From positions 2,294,001-2,358,000 of the forward strand of contig NZ_CP019343.1 in the NCBI RefSeq assembly GCF_002117105.1: 64,000 nt of DNA. Reading direction: 5' to 3'. Of the stretch, positions 8,462-17,668 are shown one piece after another. The translations under genes were made by a program, and so were the position numbers. This DNA comes from Oceanicoccus sagamiensis. Lineage in GTDB: Bacteria; Pseudomonadota; Gammaproteobacteria; Pseudomonadales; Dasaniaceae. Below the pieces are notes generated by a model. That model was not told where the DNA came from and did not search any database. It saw only the letters and a program-made list of their open reading frames with translations. Position 1 is the stretch's first letter, and every line of letters starts with the position of its first letter.

Positions 8462-9718
8462 ATGAATAATTCAAAGAGCTTGGACTATTCAGGAAAAATT
8501 GACTTCTGGTCGTTTATGGCGGGAGTCTATGTTTTTTCCTGGTTTACTCAGCTGGGCTTAAGAATAGAGTTGCTAGGAGCAATACGTTATGAGTTTATCT
8601 TAGGTTTATTTCTGACGCTTGGTGCTTTTTTTCAGCTGTCCAGTCAGAAAATCTATAAATCAGACCGGCCTTTGGTTTCTATCAGTGTTCTATATATTTT
8701 ATATATGGCTCTCTTTGTAGTTCTTTCAGTAGATGTTCTCTATTCCTGGAATATATATCTTAACCGCGCTTTTAAGTTTTCGCTTATGGCACTTTTTGTT
8801 GCGGTTTTTATAGATACGGTACCGAAGCTTAAATTTGTCCTGTTCTGTTATTTTTTGGCAGCACTTAAGGCTGGGCAAGAAGGTTTTTTGGGGTGGTTGA
8901 GTGGTTCCTTGGTATGGGAAAATCAGGGTATAAACCGCTTGCATGGTTCTATAAGCATGTACGAGCACCCTAATAATTTTGGCGGTTTTGCTGTTTGCTT
9001 GTTTCCGTTTATCTATAATTTCTTTCCTGTCGTCAATAAGCCGATGAAAATAGGGTTGATCTGTCTAGGAGTTTTTGGTCTGGTAATTTTGTTGTTTGCC
9101 GGTTCCAGAACGGGTTATGTCGCCTTTGCATTGTTGGTGCTTTATGTTTTAGGAAAAAGATTTAAGCGGGGATTTTTTGGGGCTTTTTTCCTGGCTTCTA
9201 TATTGATGCTGGTCTCTCTGAATTTTATCCCTGATGAATACAAAGGGCGCTTTGAAAGTATTTTTACTCAAAAAGAGGCTGAGGGTTCTTCTGCGAATAC
9301 AAGAAAGCAAATTATCTATGATGCTATTGATGTTTTTATTGAACATCCAATGGGTGTGGGTATTGGTGCATTTCCCAAGGTGAGAATAGAGATGTTTGGT
9401 GAGTTTCAGGATACTCACAATCTGTATCTTGAAGTGCTGACGAATATGGGGTTTATAGGGCTGCTTATATTTTATCTGTTTGTGAAAAGAATAATAAATG
9501 CTAATAGGCATACCCTGTCCAGATTGTCAGATATCGACACCCCTGATGCAAAGTTTATCATTGCCTGTGGCAATGCAGTGATTGCCTATATTGCGGCGAG
9601 ATTGATTTTAGGCATGTTTGGTATGGATATGTATGAAATTTATTGGTGGTGGGCAATAGGCTTAACTTTGGCGTGCTGTAATATTGCTTATAAGATATAT
9701 GACTCTCAGCATCGCTAG
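8462..9718 (+). CDS. O-antigen ligase/polymerase-like membrane protein (Wzy_C family), exosortase-associated
   Basis: Polytopic inner-membrane protein (418 residues, about ten hydrophobic helices). It has the O-antigen-ligase/Wzy core: an internal LFAGSRTGYVAFALLVL segment and, after a large periplasmic loop, DTHNLYLEVLTNMGFIG with the conserved His. In exosortase A loci this protein is thought to polymerise or ligate the repeat unit, either onto the growing glycan or as a glycosylation ligase. The stretch 8322-8461 before it holds a possible short leader ORF but no recognised promoter. Confidence 0.88.
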   Translation: MNNSKSLDYSGKIDFWSFMAGVYVFSWFTQLGLRIELLGAIRYEFILGLFLTLGAFFQLSSQKIYKSDRPLVSISVLYILYMALFVVLSVDVLYSWNIYLNRAFKFSLMALFVAVFIDTVPKLKFVLFCYFLAALKAGQEGFLGWLSGSLVWENQGINRLHGSISMYEHPNNFGGFAVCLFPFIYNFFPVVNKPMKIGLICLGVFGLVILLFAGSRTGYVAFALLVLYVLGKRFKRGFFGAFFLASILMLVSLNFIPDEYKGRFESIFTQKEAEGSSANTRKQIIYDAIDVFIEHPMGVGIGAFPKVRIEMFGEFQDTHNLYLEVLTNMGFIGLLIFYLFVKRIINANRHTLSRLSDIDTPDAKFIIACGNAVIAYIAARLILGMFGMDMYEIYWWWAIGLTLACCNIAYKIYDSQHR

Positions 9719-9744
9719 CGTCAGAGATATTACTAATACCGGTT

Positions 9745-9764
9745 TCACTGTGAATACATAGTGA
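9745..9764. promoter_or_regulatory. Imperfect inverted repeat, candidate PrsR operator
   Basis: A 20-base imperfect palindrome with outer arms TCACT/AGTGA; 8 of 10 positions are symmetric. A related dyad lies at 12007-12024. It sits about 10 bases upstream of a sigma-54-like promoter. Assignment to PrsR is inference. Confidence 0.4.
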
Positions 9765-9774
9765 TCAACAAAGC

Positions 9775-9790
9775 TGGCAGATCAAGTGCT
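9775..9790 (+). promoter_or_regulatory. Candidate sigma-54 (-24/-12) promoter
   Basis: TGGCAG-N5-GTGCT, with the invariant GG and GC separated by exactly 10 bases and five of six matches in the -24 block. It would start transcription near 9801, just before the GT2 gene at 9817. PrsR, encoded in the same locus, is a sigma-54 activator. Confidence 0.45.
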
Positions 9791-9816
9791 GTTGATACAA
9801 TGGTAGGTCGTTTAAA

Positions 9817-10773
9817 ATGGTTGAAAGAAAAATTAGCGTTATTATACCGGCGTATAACGAAGCGAAAACTCTACCGGTGCTGGTAGATAGTGTGCTGCGG
9901 TTTCTTGGTGTGCACTTTGAGTTGCAAATTGTCGTCGTTGATAATGGCTCGGATGATGACCTATACGGCGCGCTGCAAGATTATGATTTGGTCTATAAGA
10001 GGCTTGACGATAAAGTATACCCCTCAGTGGCCAGAAATATAGGTGCTTCACTGGCTCAGCATCATGTGCTGGTGTTTTTCGACGGCGATACTGAAATTCT
10101 GGCGCCCTGGGCCGCCAGGATTGATGATATATGGGGGGAGCTTAGTGCCGATGCTGCTCTGGTCACTGGCGCGAAGTGCATCGTTCCTCACAACCCTTCT
10201 TTTCTTGAAAAATATTGGTTTGGTATGCTGGGCGCGCTAGAAGCTCCCGGCTATATTAATGGCTGTAACATAATTACTAATAGAACCACTTTTAATCGTG
10301 TAGACGGTTTTGATAGCAGGTTAGAGACTGGCGAGGATGTGGATTTTTCCAGTCGATGCAAGGCGGCTGGTGCGGTAATCAGGCATGATGCCATGTTTAA
10401 ACTGATACACCATGGTTACCCCAAGTCTCTGAAGGGTTTTATCAATCGAGAAACCTGGCATTCAAAGGGAGATTTTCTGGATTTTAGTCACTTTATTAAT
10501 AGTAGGGTGGCAGTATTATCTGTGGTTTTTCTGCTTTTACATATTGCGGCGCTGCTGTTTATACCATGGAGTGGCTACTTGTCTGTTTGTAGTCTTGTCT
10601 TATTGGTCTTACTCTGCCTGCTCTCATCTTATATAAAGTTTCAGCAAATGGGCTTAAAACAGTTGCTTCTTGGTTCAGTCATTTTTTACTTGTATTTTCT
10701 GGGCCGAGCTATTGGTTTTGTACATTATCTACGGGATAAAATAGTTGGCCCTAAGCGCATTATTCAATCGTAA
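9817..10773 (+). CDS. Family 2 glycosyltransferase, membrane associated
   Basis: GT2 enzyme (318 residues). The N-terminal nucleotide-sugar domain shows ISVIIPAYNEAKTLP, VVDNGSDD and the metal-binding FFDGDTE, followed by the acceptor-side segment DGFDSRLETGEDVDFSSR (ED motif). Two or three C-terminal helices (from about residue 225) anchor it. It is probably transcribed from the sigma-54-like promoter just upstream. Its 3' end overlaps the convergent secreted-protein gene by 14 bases. The transferred sugar is unknown. Confidence 0.88.
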   Translation: MVERKISVIIPAYNEAKTLPVLVDSVLRFLGVHFELQIVVVDNGSDDDLYGALQDYDLVYKRLDDKVYPSVARNIGASLAQHHVLVFFDGDTEILAPWAARIDDIWGELSADAALVTGAKCIVPHNPSFLEKYWFGMLGALEAPGYINGCNIITNRTTFNRVDGFDSRLETGEDVDFSSRCKAAGAVIRHDAMFKLIHHGYPKSLKGFINRETWHSKGDFLDFSHFINSRVAVLSVVFLLLHIAALLFIPWSGYLSVCSLVLLVLLCLLSSYIKFQQMGLKQLLLGSVIFYLYFLGRAIGFVHYLRDKIVGPKRIIQS

Positions 10774-11908
10774 TATTATTGGGCGGGTTTGGTGGTACCG
10801 GAGCCGTTAAGTTTTCCCCCAGAGTAATCTGGGTGCTAGCTATTGAGACGTCATTGTTGTCGATAATATGTACGAATACGGTATCCCCATGGTTAAAAGA
10901 GCCATAGTTAAGCTCAAACGTTAGCTCGGTATCTGTCCAGGAGGAGGGGAATTGTATTTCTCTGTGTGCACATTGTACCCAGTTTTCAGACTCACAAATC
11001 TCTAGACGCTTTTTCTCGCCATGCTGGACATAGAGGTCTTCGATATAAACATCAGCGTTGTTATAGCCGTTACCAAAATAATTTTGCAGGATCAGGTAGC
11101 GGTAGCGATCAAAAGGATCGGTATAGTTTGCCATATTGGGTGCGGTCCAGCCCCGGTAATTTTTCATTTCCGGATTGAAGGGTGCCGTTACAAAATTCCT
11201 GTCATGGGTAGTAATATCTAATATGCCGTCGTCTACATTGTAGTTAGACATCGTGAGAGAAGCTTCTACTCTGGTCCATTCTCCCTGCCCATGATTAGGA
11301 AAATTATCCCACGGTTTTTCGAGATAATAGCGTGGCAGGTTGCCATCATCCGTTGTGTGCATAATGGCATATTGCATCGTTGTCCAGTTGGAGCGAACGA
11401 TTTCGCCCGTGTGGTCACTAATGTTGTCGGTATTACTCACGCGCCACATTTTCCATTGCCCTTCACTTTGCTCACTATTCATTTTTACCCAGTAGGTAAA
11501 GTAAATTTGCGAGCCGGGCTCCAGTTGTTCGCCAAAATCATAGACCAGGGTGGCATTCTTGTATGCACCGAGGTCCTGGGCATTACCGGTAATAACGGGT
11601 TCTCCATCAACACGAGAGTGTTCCCCTTCATAGACATAAAGGTCTGAACGAACGCCACCACCATAACTAAAGTTATTGACATTATTCGCCAGCTTCTCGC
11701 CTGGTTGGCCGGTTTTCTGGGGGGAGGTTTTATTGCCCATGACGCCAATATCTAACAAATGGCTGCCCATACCACTGCCTTCTAGCGTGATGATTTCACC
11801 ATCCTCTAATAGGCCGGTTGCCTTTATCTCCGCCATAGCAGATGAAAAGGGTATAAGGCATAAATTTATTAGAGCTATTGATTTTAATGTATTTAACGAA
11901 GCTTTCAT
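10760..11908 (-). CDS. Secreted protein of unknown function, possibly carbohydrate-active (beta-sandwich-like)
   Basis: Unrecognised exported protein (382 residues). A signal peptide of about 26 residues ends at SSAMA. A Gly-rich beta segment (EDGEIITLEGSGMG) comes first, then a long Trp/Tyr/Asn-rich region resembling the concanavalin-like jelly rolls of polysaccharide lyases. A C-terminal beta domain ends in a proline-rich tail (APVPPNPPNN). It lacks a PEP-CTERM sorting signal. It lies alone and convergent between the two arms of the exopolysaccharide locus, which suggests binding or trimming of the polymer. That role is inference. Confidence 0.7.
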   Translation of the reverse strand: MKASLNTLKSIALINLCLIPFSSAMAEIKATGLLEDGEIITLEGSGMGSHLLDIGVMGNKTSPQKTGQPGEKLANNVNNFSYGGGVRSDLYVYEGEHSRVDGEPVITGNAQDLGAYKNATLVYDFGEQLEPGSQIYFTYWVKMNSEQSEGQWKMWRVSNTDNISDHTGEIVRSNWTTMQYAIMHTTDDGNLPRYYLEKPWDNFPNHGQGEWTRVEASLTMSNYNVDDGILDITTHDRNFVTAPFNPEMKNYRGWTAPNMANYTDPFDRYRYLILQNYFGNGYNNADVYIEDLYVQHGEKKRLEICESENWVQCAHREIQFPSSWTDTELTFELNYGSFNHGDTVFVHIIDNNDVSIASTQITLGENLTAPVPPNPPNNITIE

Positions 11909-12006
11909 TTTGGTACCTACTATTGAATCCAGGCTAATAGATTATTAGTGCTTCTGGAGCACGGGCTTGTAAAGACATGGCCAATATAAAGATAGTATAG
12001 ATGACA

Positions 12007-12024
12007 TCACTATTTACACAGTGA
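12007..12024. promoter_or_regulatory. Imperfect inverted repeat, candidate PrsR operator
   Basis: An 18-base dyad with outer arms TCACT/AGTGA, similar to the one at 9745-9764. It lies about 100 bases upstream of the minus-strand secreted-protein gene that starts at 11908. Between them, on the minus strand, a TTGGCC-N5-TTTACA resembles a sigma-54 promoter but lacks the -12 G. Confidence 0.35.
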
Positions 12025-12100
12025 TCACCGTCACAAATTGTTAGCGGTTTTACCAGAACGTGATCCAATGCCATATTCCATCGGTAAACACCTAGGGTGG

Positions 12101-12856
12101 CTAGGTTTTAGGGAACAACCGGTGCCGTATCCGTTGCAGTAATGAGCCTTCGTAGAGTTTCCAAAATGTCATGGTAATGGTTTGCCAGCTGCGTAGCGGG
12201 AACCAGATCAGCAAGGGTGTAAAGAAGCGACTGGAGGCCATTTCAATACGCTGTATCAGTGTGGATTTTGGAAAGATATTTTCAAGAAAATCATTGACTT
12301 GCAGGTCAAGTACCAGATGAACTCTTGGTTCTGTGCCGTCATTTTTCACATAGTGTTTTTTAGTGAAATTGACATAGTGTAAGCGGCCTTCGCTAAGGTG
12401 GTAGTTAGTGCCGTTAACCGTAAAAATGACTTTATCGTTAGTGACGATGGGGATATGCAGGCGAACCTGCCCAAAGGCATAGTCGGAAACCTCATTAAAG
12501 GTATCACGGTGCTCCCGAATAATGGTTCCTGGCATTAATTTCATAATGCGGATGCGGCCATGGGGGCATTTAAAGTTGTCTAACAGTTCTTTGAGGTAGG
12601 GAAGTTCGTCGACATACTGGGTTCTTTTATAGTGACCAAATTGCCCAATACGCTGTGAGTTTTCATTGTCCGAGCTGCCATCATGAGTAACCAGAGGGAT
12701 GGTGGTCCAGCCATCAGCGAGGGCGGTATCATAGTGATCCAGCCACTGCTTATCTTCGAGTTGTTTGATCTCCAGGCGCAGTCTATCAAGGTCAATAGTG
12801 AAAGGTAGTCTTTCTGTGAGGTCGTAATATTGATACATAAATAGAGCGTCCTTCAA
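12101..12856 (-). CDS. Aspartyl/asparaginyl beta-hydroxylase-like dioxygenase
   Basis: Iron(II)/2-oxoglutarate-type oxygenase fold of the aspartyl/asparaginyl hydroxylase family (251 residues). The iron-binding HxD is in IREHRDTFNE, and the distal His in PRVHLVLDLQVN. The basic C-terminal 50 residues are unusual, with a Trp-rich amphipathic stretch that could touch the membrane. It is the last gene of the minus-strand polysaccharide operon, 20 bases after the flippase gene. Substrate unknown: it could hydroxylate a peptide, an amino-acid substituent or a lipid. Confidence 0.8.
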   Translation of the reverse strand: MKDALFMYQYYDLTERLPFTIDLDRLRLEIKQLEDKQWLDHYDTALADGWTTIPLVTHDGSSDNENSQRIGQFGHYKRTQYVDELPYLKELLDNFKCPHGRIRIMKLMPGTIIREHRDTFNEVSDYAFGQVRLHIPIVTNDKVIFTVNGTNYHLSEGRLHYVNFTKKHYVKNDGTEPRVHLVLDLQVNDFLENIFPKSTLIQRIEMASSRFFTPLLIWFPLRSWQTITMTFWKLYEGSLLQRIRHRLFPKT

Positions 12857-12876
12857 GCCGCGATATACTAGGTCCG

Positions 12877-14400
12877 TTAATGATTTCCAGCTTTTTTCCT
12901 GATGAGTAATGCTTTGATCAGTTCCAGTTCTCGCTTTGATAATATCACCAGCGCCGCCACCAGATGTGAGCTGATAATCATGACTGTAGCGGTGATGATG
13001 CCGATCAAATCAAGCGCAGAGTTTTGTGGATATAGTATCGTTGCTGTATATGAAATCAATAGTGATATTACTGTGAAAATAGCACATTTTGGTAGCAGGG
13101 AGGCGCTGTTAATCGATAGGTTTTTTGGCATCAGTAAGGGCAGGATAATCAGCCGGCCCAGCACATAAGGCGTTGCTACTGCTGCTGCTGCCCCTGTGAT
13201 GCCGTGCAGGGGGACAAGAATCCAGCACAGGGCAACAGATAGCAGTGTTTCAGCCAGGGCAATCCAGGCGCTTAGGTTGTGTTGATTGGTGGTCATTAGC
13301 AGGCTTTGTAAGGGGCTGCTGACATAGGCTGCCAGTCGGCCTGATGCAAGAATGAGTAAGCAGATCGTTGCTTCATGGGCGCTAAACTCCGGTCCCATCC
13401 AAAGGCTGATAAAGCTTTCCCCGACAATAAAAAACCCCGATAAGGTAATCATACTCAAGACAAGGTTGGCTTTTATAAATAATGAGATGCTGTCTTGTAA
13501 CCTAAGGTAATCTTTCTTGGTGTAATACTCGGTCAGTATGGGGGAGGTAAACCCTGTTGCCTGAACCAGAAACTGCATCGCATAATCAGCTAGTCGGATA
13601 CCGACATAGTAGGTGGTTAGTATCGAGTTAGATAAGAAATAAGCAATAAACCATATGTCCATTTTGTCGCGTAATATATTGGAAATATCAATGATCAGTA
13701 CCCACTTACTGAAGTGTGACATATCAATCAGTGTTTCTTTGTTGATATATTTTTTTCCATAAGACAGCTCTTTAAATAGTTGATGGGTGAACCACATAAA
13801 GATAGAGGTACTGATCAAGCCAGTGACAAACATAATAATGGCCATAGTGATGATGCCGTGACCATTTGACAGAAAATAATAAATCAGGGCAGCATCTATA
13901 ACACTTTTGCAAAGCCGTGTTTTGGCTACAAAATCAAAACGCATATAGGCATTGACAATGCCGGGGTATGCTTTGGATGGAAAGTCCAGCGCCAGAGAGG
14001 TGCCAAGAATAATTAGCACGATTTGAGTCAGTGACACCTGTTCAGTATTGTCCATAATAGACTCGATACCGAACAGTGCGACCAGATAAGTGACAATAAC
14101 AACAACCAAGCCTAAAGCAATATAGATTAATAAAGATGTGTTAATCACTACATTTGCTTGATGAGGGTCATTCTCATGGATGCTTTTTGAGACATAGCGG
14201 GTTACGGCTTGAGAAAAGCCTAAGTCGAGAATATAAAAGCTGGCCACCACGCTGCCTATAACAATCCATAGCCCATAGAGATCTGTGCCAAGGGTGTTGA
14301 TTAAAAACGGCATCATTAAGAAGCCAATAATAACCACTACCAGAGTTTGCAGTATGCGAAAGCCTGAGCCTTTCAGGATTAAGGAGGCTTTAGAGGTCAT
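12877..14400 (-). CDS. Oligosaccharide flippase (Wzx-like, MATE/MVF superfamily)
   Basis: Polytopic membrane protein (507 residues, about 14 hydrophobic helices) of the polysaccharide-transporter family. It would flip the lipid-linked repeat unit to the periplasm. The N-terminus (SGFRILQTLVVVIIGFLMMPFLI, then LGTDLYGLWIVIGS) is characteristic. Its start overlaps the stop of the acyltransferase-like gene by four bases (ATGA), so the two are translationally coupled. With the O-antigen-ligase-like protein it points to Wzx/Wzy-type assembly. Confidence 0.9.
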   Translation of the reverse strand: MTSKASLILKGSGFRILQTLVVVIIGFLMMPFLINTLGTDLYGLWIVIGSVVASFYILDLGFSQAVTRYVSKSIHENDPHQANVVINTSLLIYIALGLVVVIVTYLVALFGIESIMDNTEQVSLTQIVLIILGTSLALDFPSKAYPGIVNAYMRFDFVAKTRLCKSVIDAALIYYFLSNGHGIITMAIIMFVTGLISTSIFMWFTHQLFKELSYGKKYINKETLIDMSHFSKWVLIIDISNILRDKMDIWFIAYFLSNSILTTYYVGIRLADYAMQFLVQATGFTSPILTEYYTKKDYLRLQDSISLFIKANLVLSMITLSGFFIVGESFISLWMGPEFSAHEATICLLILASGRLAAYVSSPLQSLLMTTNQHNLSAWIALAETLLSVALCWILVPLHGITGAAAAVATPYVLGRLIILPLLMPKNLSINSASLLPKCAIFTVISLLISYTATILYPQNSALDLIGIITATVMIISSHLVAALVILSKRELELIKALLIRKKAGNH

Positions 14401-15407
14401 GGTCTAAGACCCTGTAGCTTGTTTTTTATTAGCCGGTGCGTGTTGACTAATTGATACAGCGGTTTATTCATGAGACTAATCGAGTAAAGTTCTGTCGAAG
14501 TTGTTGAGATAAGGCTTTTATAAGCGCTGTTTTTACCACGGCCTGCCATCAGGTCATAAGCTTGATGTTGCCTTAGGGACTCTTCAATAGCATGGCCCAG
14601 CATGAGTGAGCCGACTGCCAGATTAGAGTTCTCCAGGCTTTTAAAGCACGATTGAAAATTATAGCGTCGACCTTGCCAGCTAATGTCGAAGAGGGTGGCG
14701 ATGACTTCTCCATTAAGGGACATGGTTTGCATGATTGGCAGGCCATTCTCCCGGATTAAGTCAGTCATAAAGCTCTGTAGAAAAGATTGTGTTCTGTCCG
14801 AATAGCAGGGTATGCCCCAGCGCAGCCGATGGAGTTGATTATGGGCACTGAAAAAAAGTGCCGCGTCCTCGACCGGATAGGTTGTCAGCTCAACTTTGCC
14901 AATGGCATCAAGTTTTTTGCGTTGATTAAAATAGCTTCGTCGAGTCGATGCAGAGAGTGTCGATAAATAGGTCTCGAATTCAGTGGGTTCGATTGAATAG
15001 GCCTGCTCTTTTTTCTGGATAAACAGGTGTCTTGAATACCTGGACGCGACCTGGCGCAGGCTGTCACTGGGATTTAATGAGGTATCAATATCCGCAATGC
15101 ATATTTGATGAGGGTTGAGGCGCTTTATTTCGTCAGCAAAAGGGGCGTTGTCAGACATCAGCATATTGTGATTTAAATACTCGGCACGGGGAGTGTCAAT
15201 TTTAGCATAGGGCATACCCGCCAGACATAAGCTGTTAACAGGTAAAACGCCTTTTAATTGGGCCGTTGTCAAATAGACATAATCCAAAGGGTCTTTTCGG
15301 CCGCCAAGGTCTATAAGCTTTAACGCGGGGTCGTTACCATAGGTTTCTATCCAGGCCTGTAGCCAGGGAGTTGACCTAAATAGCGTGCGAGAAGTTGGAT
15401 GGCTCAC
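14397..15407 (-). CDS. FemAB/BcsL-like GNAT acyltransferase, XrtA-associated
   Basis: Protein of 336 residues with a C-terminal GNAT-like acyltransferase domain of the CelD/BcsL type (about residues 150-310: LNGEVIATLFDISWQGRRYN, then the helix LAVGSLMLGHAIEESL). Such FemAB-related proteins recur in exosortase A loci and may add an acyl or aminoacyl group to the sugar or lipid carrier. It is separated by one base from the upstream glycosyltransferase and overlaps the flippase by four. Donor and acceptor are unknown. Confidence 0.82.
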   Translation of the reverse strand: MSHPTSRTLFRSTPWLQAWIETYGNDPALKLIDLGGRKDPLDYVYLTTAQLKGVLPVNSLCLAGMPYAKIDTPRAEYLNHNMLMSDNAPFADEIKRLNPHQICIADIDTSLNPSDSLRQVASRYSRHLFIQKKEQAYSIEPTEFETYLSTLSASTRRSYFNQRKKLDAIGKVELTTYPVEDAALFFSAHNQLHRLRWGIPCYSDRTQSFLQSFMTDLIRENGLPIMQTMSLNGEVIATLFDISWQGRRYNFQSCFKSLENSNLAVGSLMLGHAIEESLRQHQAYDLMAGRGKNSAYKSLISTTSTELYSISLMNKPLYQLVNTHRLIKNKLQGLRP

Positions 15408-15408
15408 T

Positions 15409-16500
15409 TTATCTTAAGCCCTCTAATTGCTGGAGATAATAGTTTTGATGGGCTTGAACGCAATACTCCCAGCTATATTTTTTCTCGACAGTATCGCGGG
15501 CATTCTGCGCGAGTTGATGTCGAAGCTCCGGGTGTTTTATCAGGTTTAAAATTTGATCTGCAAGTTGTTGGTGATCTCCTGCCTCAACTAAAAGTCCAGT
15601 AGTTGTATGCTCAACTAATTCGGGGTTGCCACCAACGTTGGTCGCAATGGTGGTGACACCTTTAAACATATATTCAATGATAGCGTTGCTTAAGCCTTCT
15701 GAGTCTGAGCAGATAATGCCGATATCAATATCATTTAAATAATCAGGGATATGACTAATGCGGCCGGTAAAAATTATCTTATCTAAAACCCCCAATTCTC
15801 TGGCTTGTTGTTCAAGGTCAGAGCGCAGATGGCCTTCACCAATAATATGCCAGCGGATATCCGGATGGTTTTCAGATACCAGGGCTGCGGCTGCAACAAA
15901 TAGGTCAAATCGTTTGACCTGTCTTGTCATATTGCCAACCATTGCAATATTGGCAACACGGTCTCGAGCTTGGGAAAAGGGCAATGTGTTCTGGTCGAGA
16001 CCATTAGGGAAAATCGCCATTTTCTCCATTGGTATAGCGTAGGCTTGATGAAAGTGCCGGGCAACAATCTGCGCGTTGGCAATATGCCCTGTCATTACGT
16101 GGTTGATACGTTTGAGCACAAAATTTTGTAGAGTGCTTTGCCAAAATCCCATATCTCTGAAACAGGAAATTCTGACCGGCACATTGGCCAGTTTTGCAGC
16201 TGCGCCCGCTAATATTGTCGAATCCTGAAAAAAGGTTTGTACAATACTAATATTCTGGTTGTTGAGATATTTGGTCAGTTTTAACCCTGTTAGAAACCCC
16301 TGAGGGGCAAAAATTTTAGATGTAGGCCAGTGTAGGTGAATACAGTCCTCGGGTATTAAGTCGCTATCGGACTCTCGAATCGTTAATAAATGGGGCTCAA
16401 AGATAGTTCTATCCAGGTGCTTGATCAGGCCGATAAGTTGTAGCTCCGTACCCCCTCGGACTAGTTTATCAATACAGAATAGAATTTTTATTTTATTCAT
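15409..16500 (-). CDS. Family 4 glycosyltransferase
   Basis: Retaining GT-B glycosyltransferase (363 residues). The N-terminal acceptor domain begins with FCIDKLVRGGTELQLIGLI. The C-terminal GT4 domain has the nucleotide-sugar EX7E region in ICSDSEGLSNAIIEYMFKG and a later GGNPELVE. Its start overlaps the upstream glycosyltransferase by eight bases, and its stop is one base from the FemAB-like gene. Cytoplasmic, probably adding one residue of the repeat unit. Confidence 0.9.
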   Translation of the reverse strand: MNKIKILFCIDKLVRGGTELQLIGLIKHLDRTIFEPHLLTIRESDSDLIPEDCIHLHWPTSKIFAPQGFLTGLKLTKYLNNQNISIVQTFFQDSTILAGAAAKLANVPVRISCFRDMGFWQSTLQNFVLKRINHVMTGHIANAQIVARHFHQAYAIPMEKMAIFPNGLDQNTLPFSQARDRVANIAMVGNMTRQVKRFDLFVAAAALVSENHPDIRWHIIGEGHLRSDLEQQARELGVLDKIIFTGRISHIPDYLNDIDIGIICSDSEGLSNAIIEYMFKGVTTIATNVGGNPELVEHTTTGLLVEAGDHQQLADQILNLIKHPELRHQLAQNARDTVEKKYSWEYCVQAHQNYYLQQLEGLR

Positions 16501-17668
16501 GGTTGTTGGGCCGCAAGTCGAGAAGAGTTCGATAAAGCGTCTGGTAGTTGTCAGTCATAGCTCTGGCTGAGTAGTGCTCTTCCATCATCTGGTAGGCTTT
16601 GTCAGTAAATTGGCTGATTTTTCCAGATGTGTCTAGTGCAACAGTTAAAATCTTATCAGCCAGTTGCTGGGGTTTATCGATATCAATAATTAATCCGGAA
16701 TCATTGTCGACAATTAATTTCCCAATATCGCCCACTTGGGTGGTGATGATGGGCGTTTTTGCGGCAGCAGCCTCTAACAGGCTGATAGGCATCCCTTCAT
16801 CAATGGATGGCATGGCAAAAGCGGTGGAGATATTGAGTAGGGCAGGGATATCGTCGCGAAAGCCTAAGAAATGGACGTGCTCAGAAATCGCTAAGTGGTC
16901 AGCTTGTGCCAACAAGTCTTCTTTTAACTCACCCTCACCCACTATTAGCAATTCTACCGGGTGTCCCTGATGTCTTAATAAGGCAGCAGCCTCCAGTAGT
17001 GTTGATTGCGATTTTTGTTGAGTCAGCCGTGCAATATTGGAGACTACAATATCGCTGTCCGAAATATTCAGTGCTTTCCTTAATAGATCGCCATCCTTTT
17101 TCTGCTTGGCAAAGTCGGCTATATTGATACCGTTTTTAATAATCTTAATTTTCTCTGTAGCAATACCTTTAGAAGAGAGTTCTTCACCTATCTCTTCGGA
17201 TACGCCGATAATGTATGAAAAATTCCGGTGCTTATAAAACTGTTTTTCAAGGGCTACCATAACCCGCATTTTAATCGGGCCCTGATTGGGGTTGAACCAG
17301 AGATGACAGGTTGCTGTTATGGCTATGTCAGTAAATAGTGAAATAAAGAAAGCCAGTACCGAGGGTTTATAGCCATGAGAGTGAATAATATCAATGCCTG
17401 ATCTTTGAAAAGCTTTGCCTGCTAAAAGGGCATCATAGGCTATCAATGTATTTCTGATGGGAACTTTAATGGCATCGATATTCAACGCAAGAGCGGCGTC
17501 ATAGAGATCATTGTTATCCTGTTCGCTATTAACGATGCAGCCAATAATCGGTGTAAATTCCTGATTTGAGCGCATATGCTGAGACAGGTTTAATATGACT
17601 TTTTCAGCCCCATACACGCCTCCGCTATCTATTAGGTGTAAAACTTTTTTGTTGTTATTGTGTGGCAT
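16493..17668 (-). CDS. Family 4 glycosyltransferase
   Basis: GT-B retaining glycosyltransferase (391 residues) beginning HLIDSGGVYGAEKVILNL. The donor-binding half carries SNIARLTQQKSQSTLLEAA and the EX7E region AMPSIDEGMPISLLEAAA. The start overlaps the stop of the fused glycosyltransferase/deacetylase by one base (TAATG), a sign of translational coupling. Substrate not predictable. Confidence 0.9.
   Translation of the reverse strand: MPHNNNKKVLHLIDSGGVYGAEKVILNLSQHMRSNQEFTPIIGCIVNSEQDNNDLYDAALALNIDAIKVPIRNTLIAYDALLAGKAFQRSGIDIIHSHGYKPSVLAFFISLFTDIAITATCHLWFNPNQGPIKMRVMVALEKQFYKHRNFSYIIGVSEEIGEELSSKGIATEKIKIIKNGINIADFAKQKKDGDLLRKALNISDSDIVVSNIARLTQQKSQSTLLEAAALLRHQGHPVELLIVGEGELKEDLLAQADHLAISEHVHFLGFRDDIPALLNISTAFAMPSIDEGMPISLLEAAAAKTPIITTQVGDIGKLIVDNDSGLIIDIDKPQQLADKILTVALDTSGKISQFTDKAYQMMEEHYSARAMTDNYQTLYRTLLDLRPNNHE

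Noticed and set aside
11961-12000. Sigma-54 promoter for the secreted-protein gene (TTGGCC-N5-TTTACA)
   Set aside because: The -12 GC is AC here and the -24 block is imperfect, so it is only mentioned alongside the dyad and is not called as a promoter.
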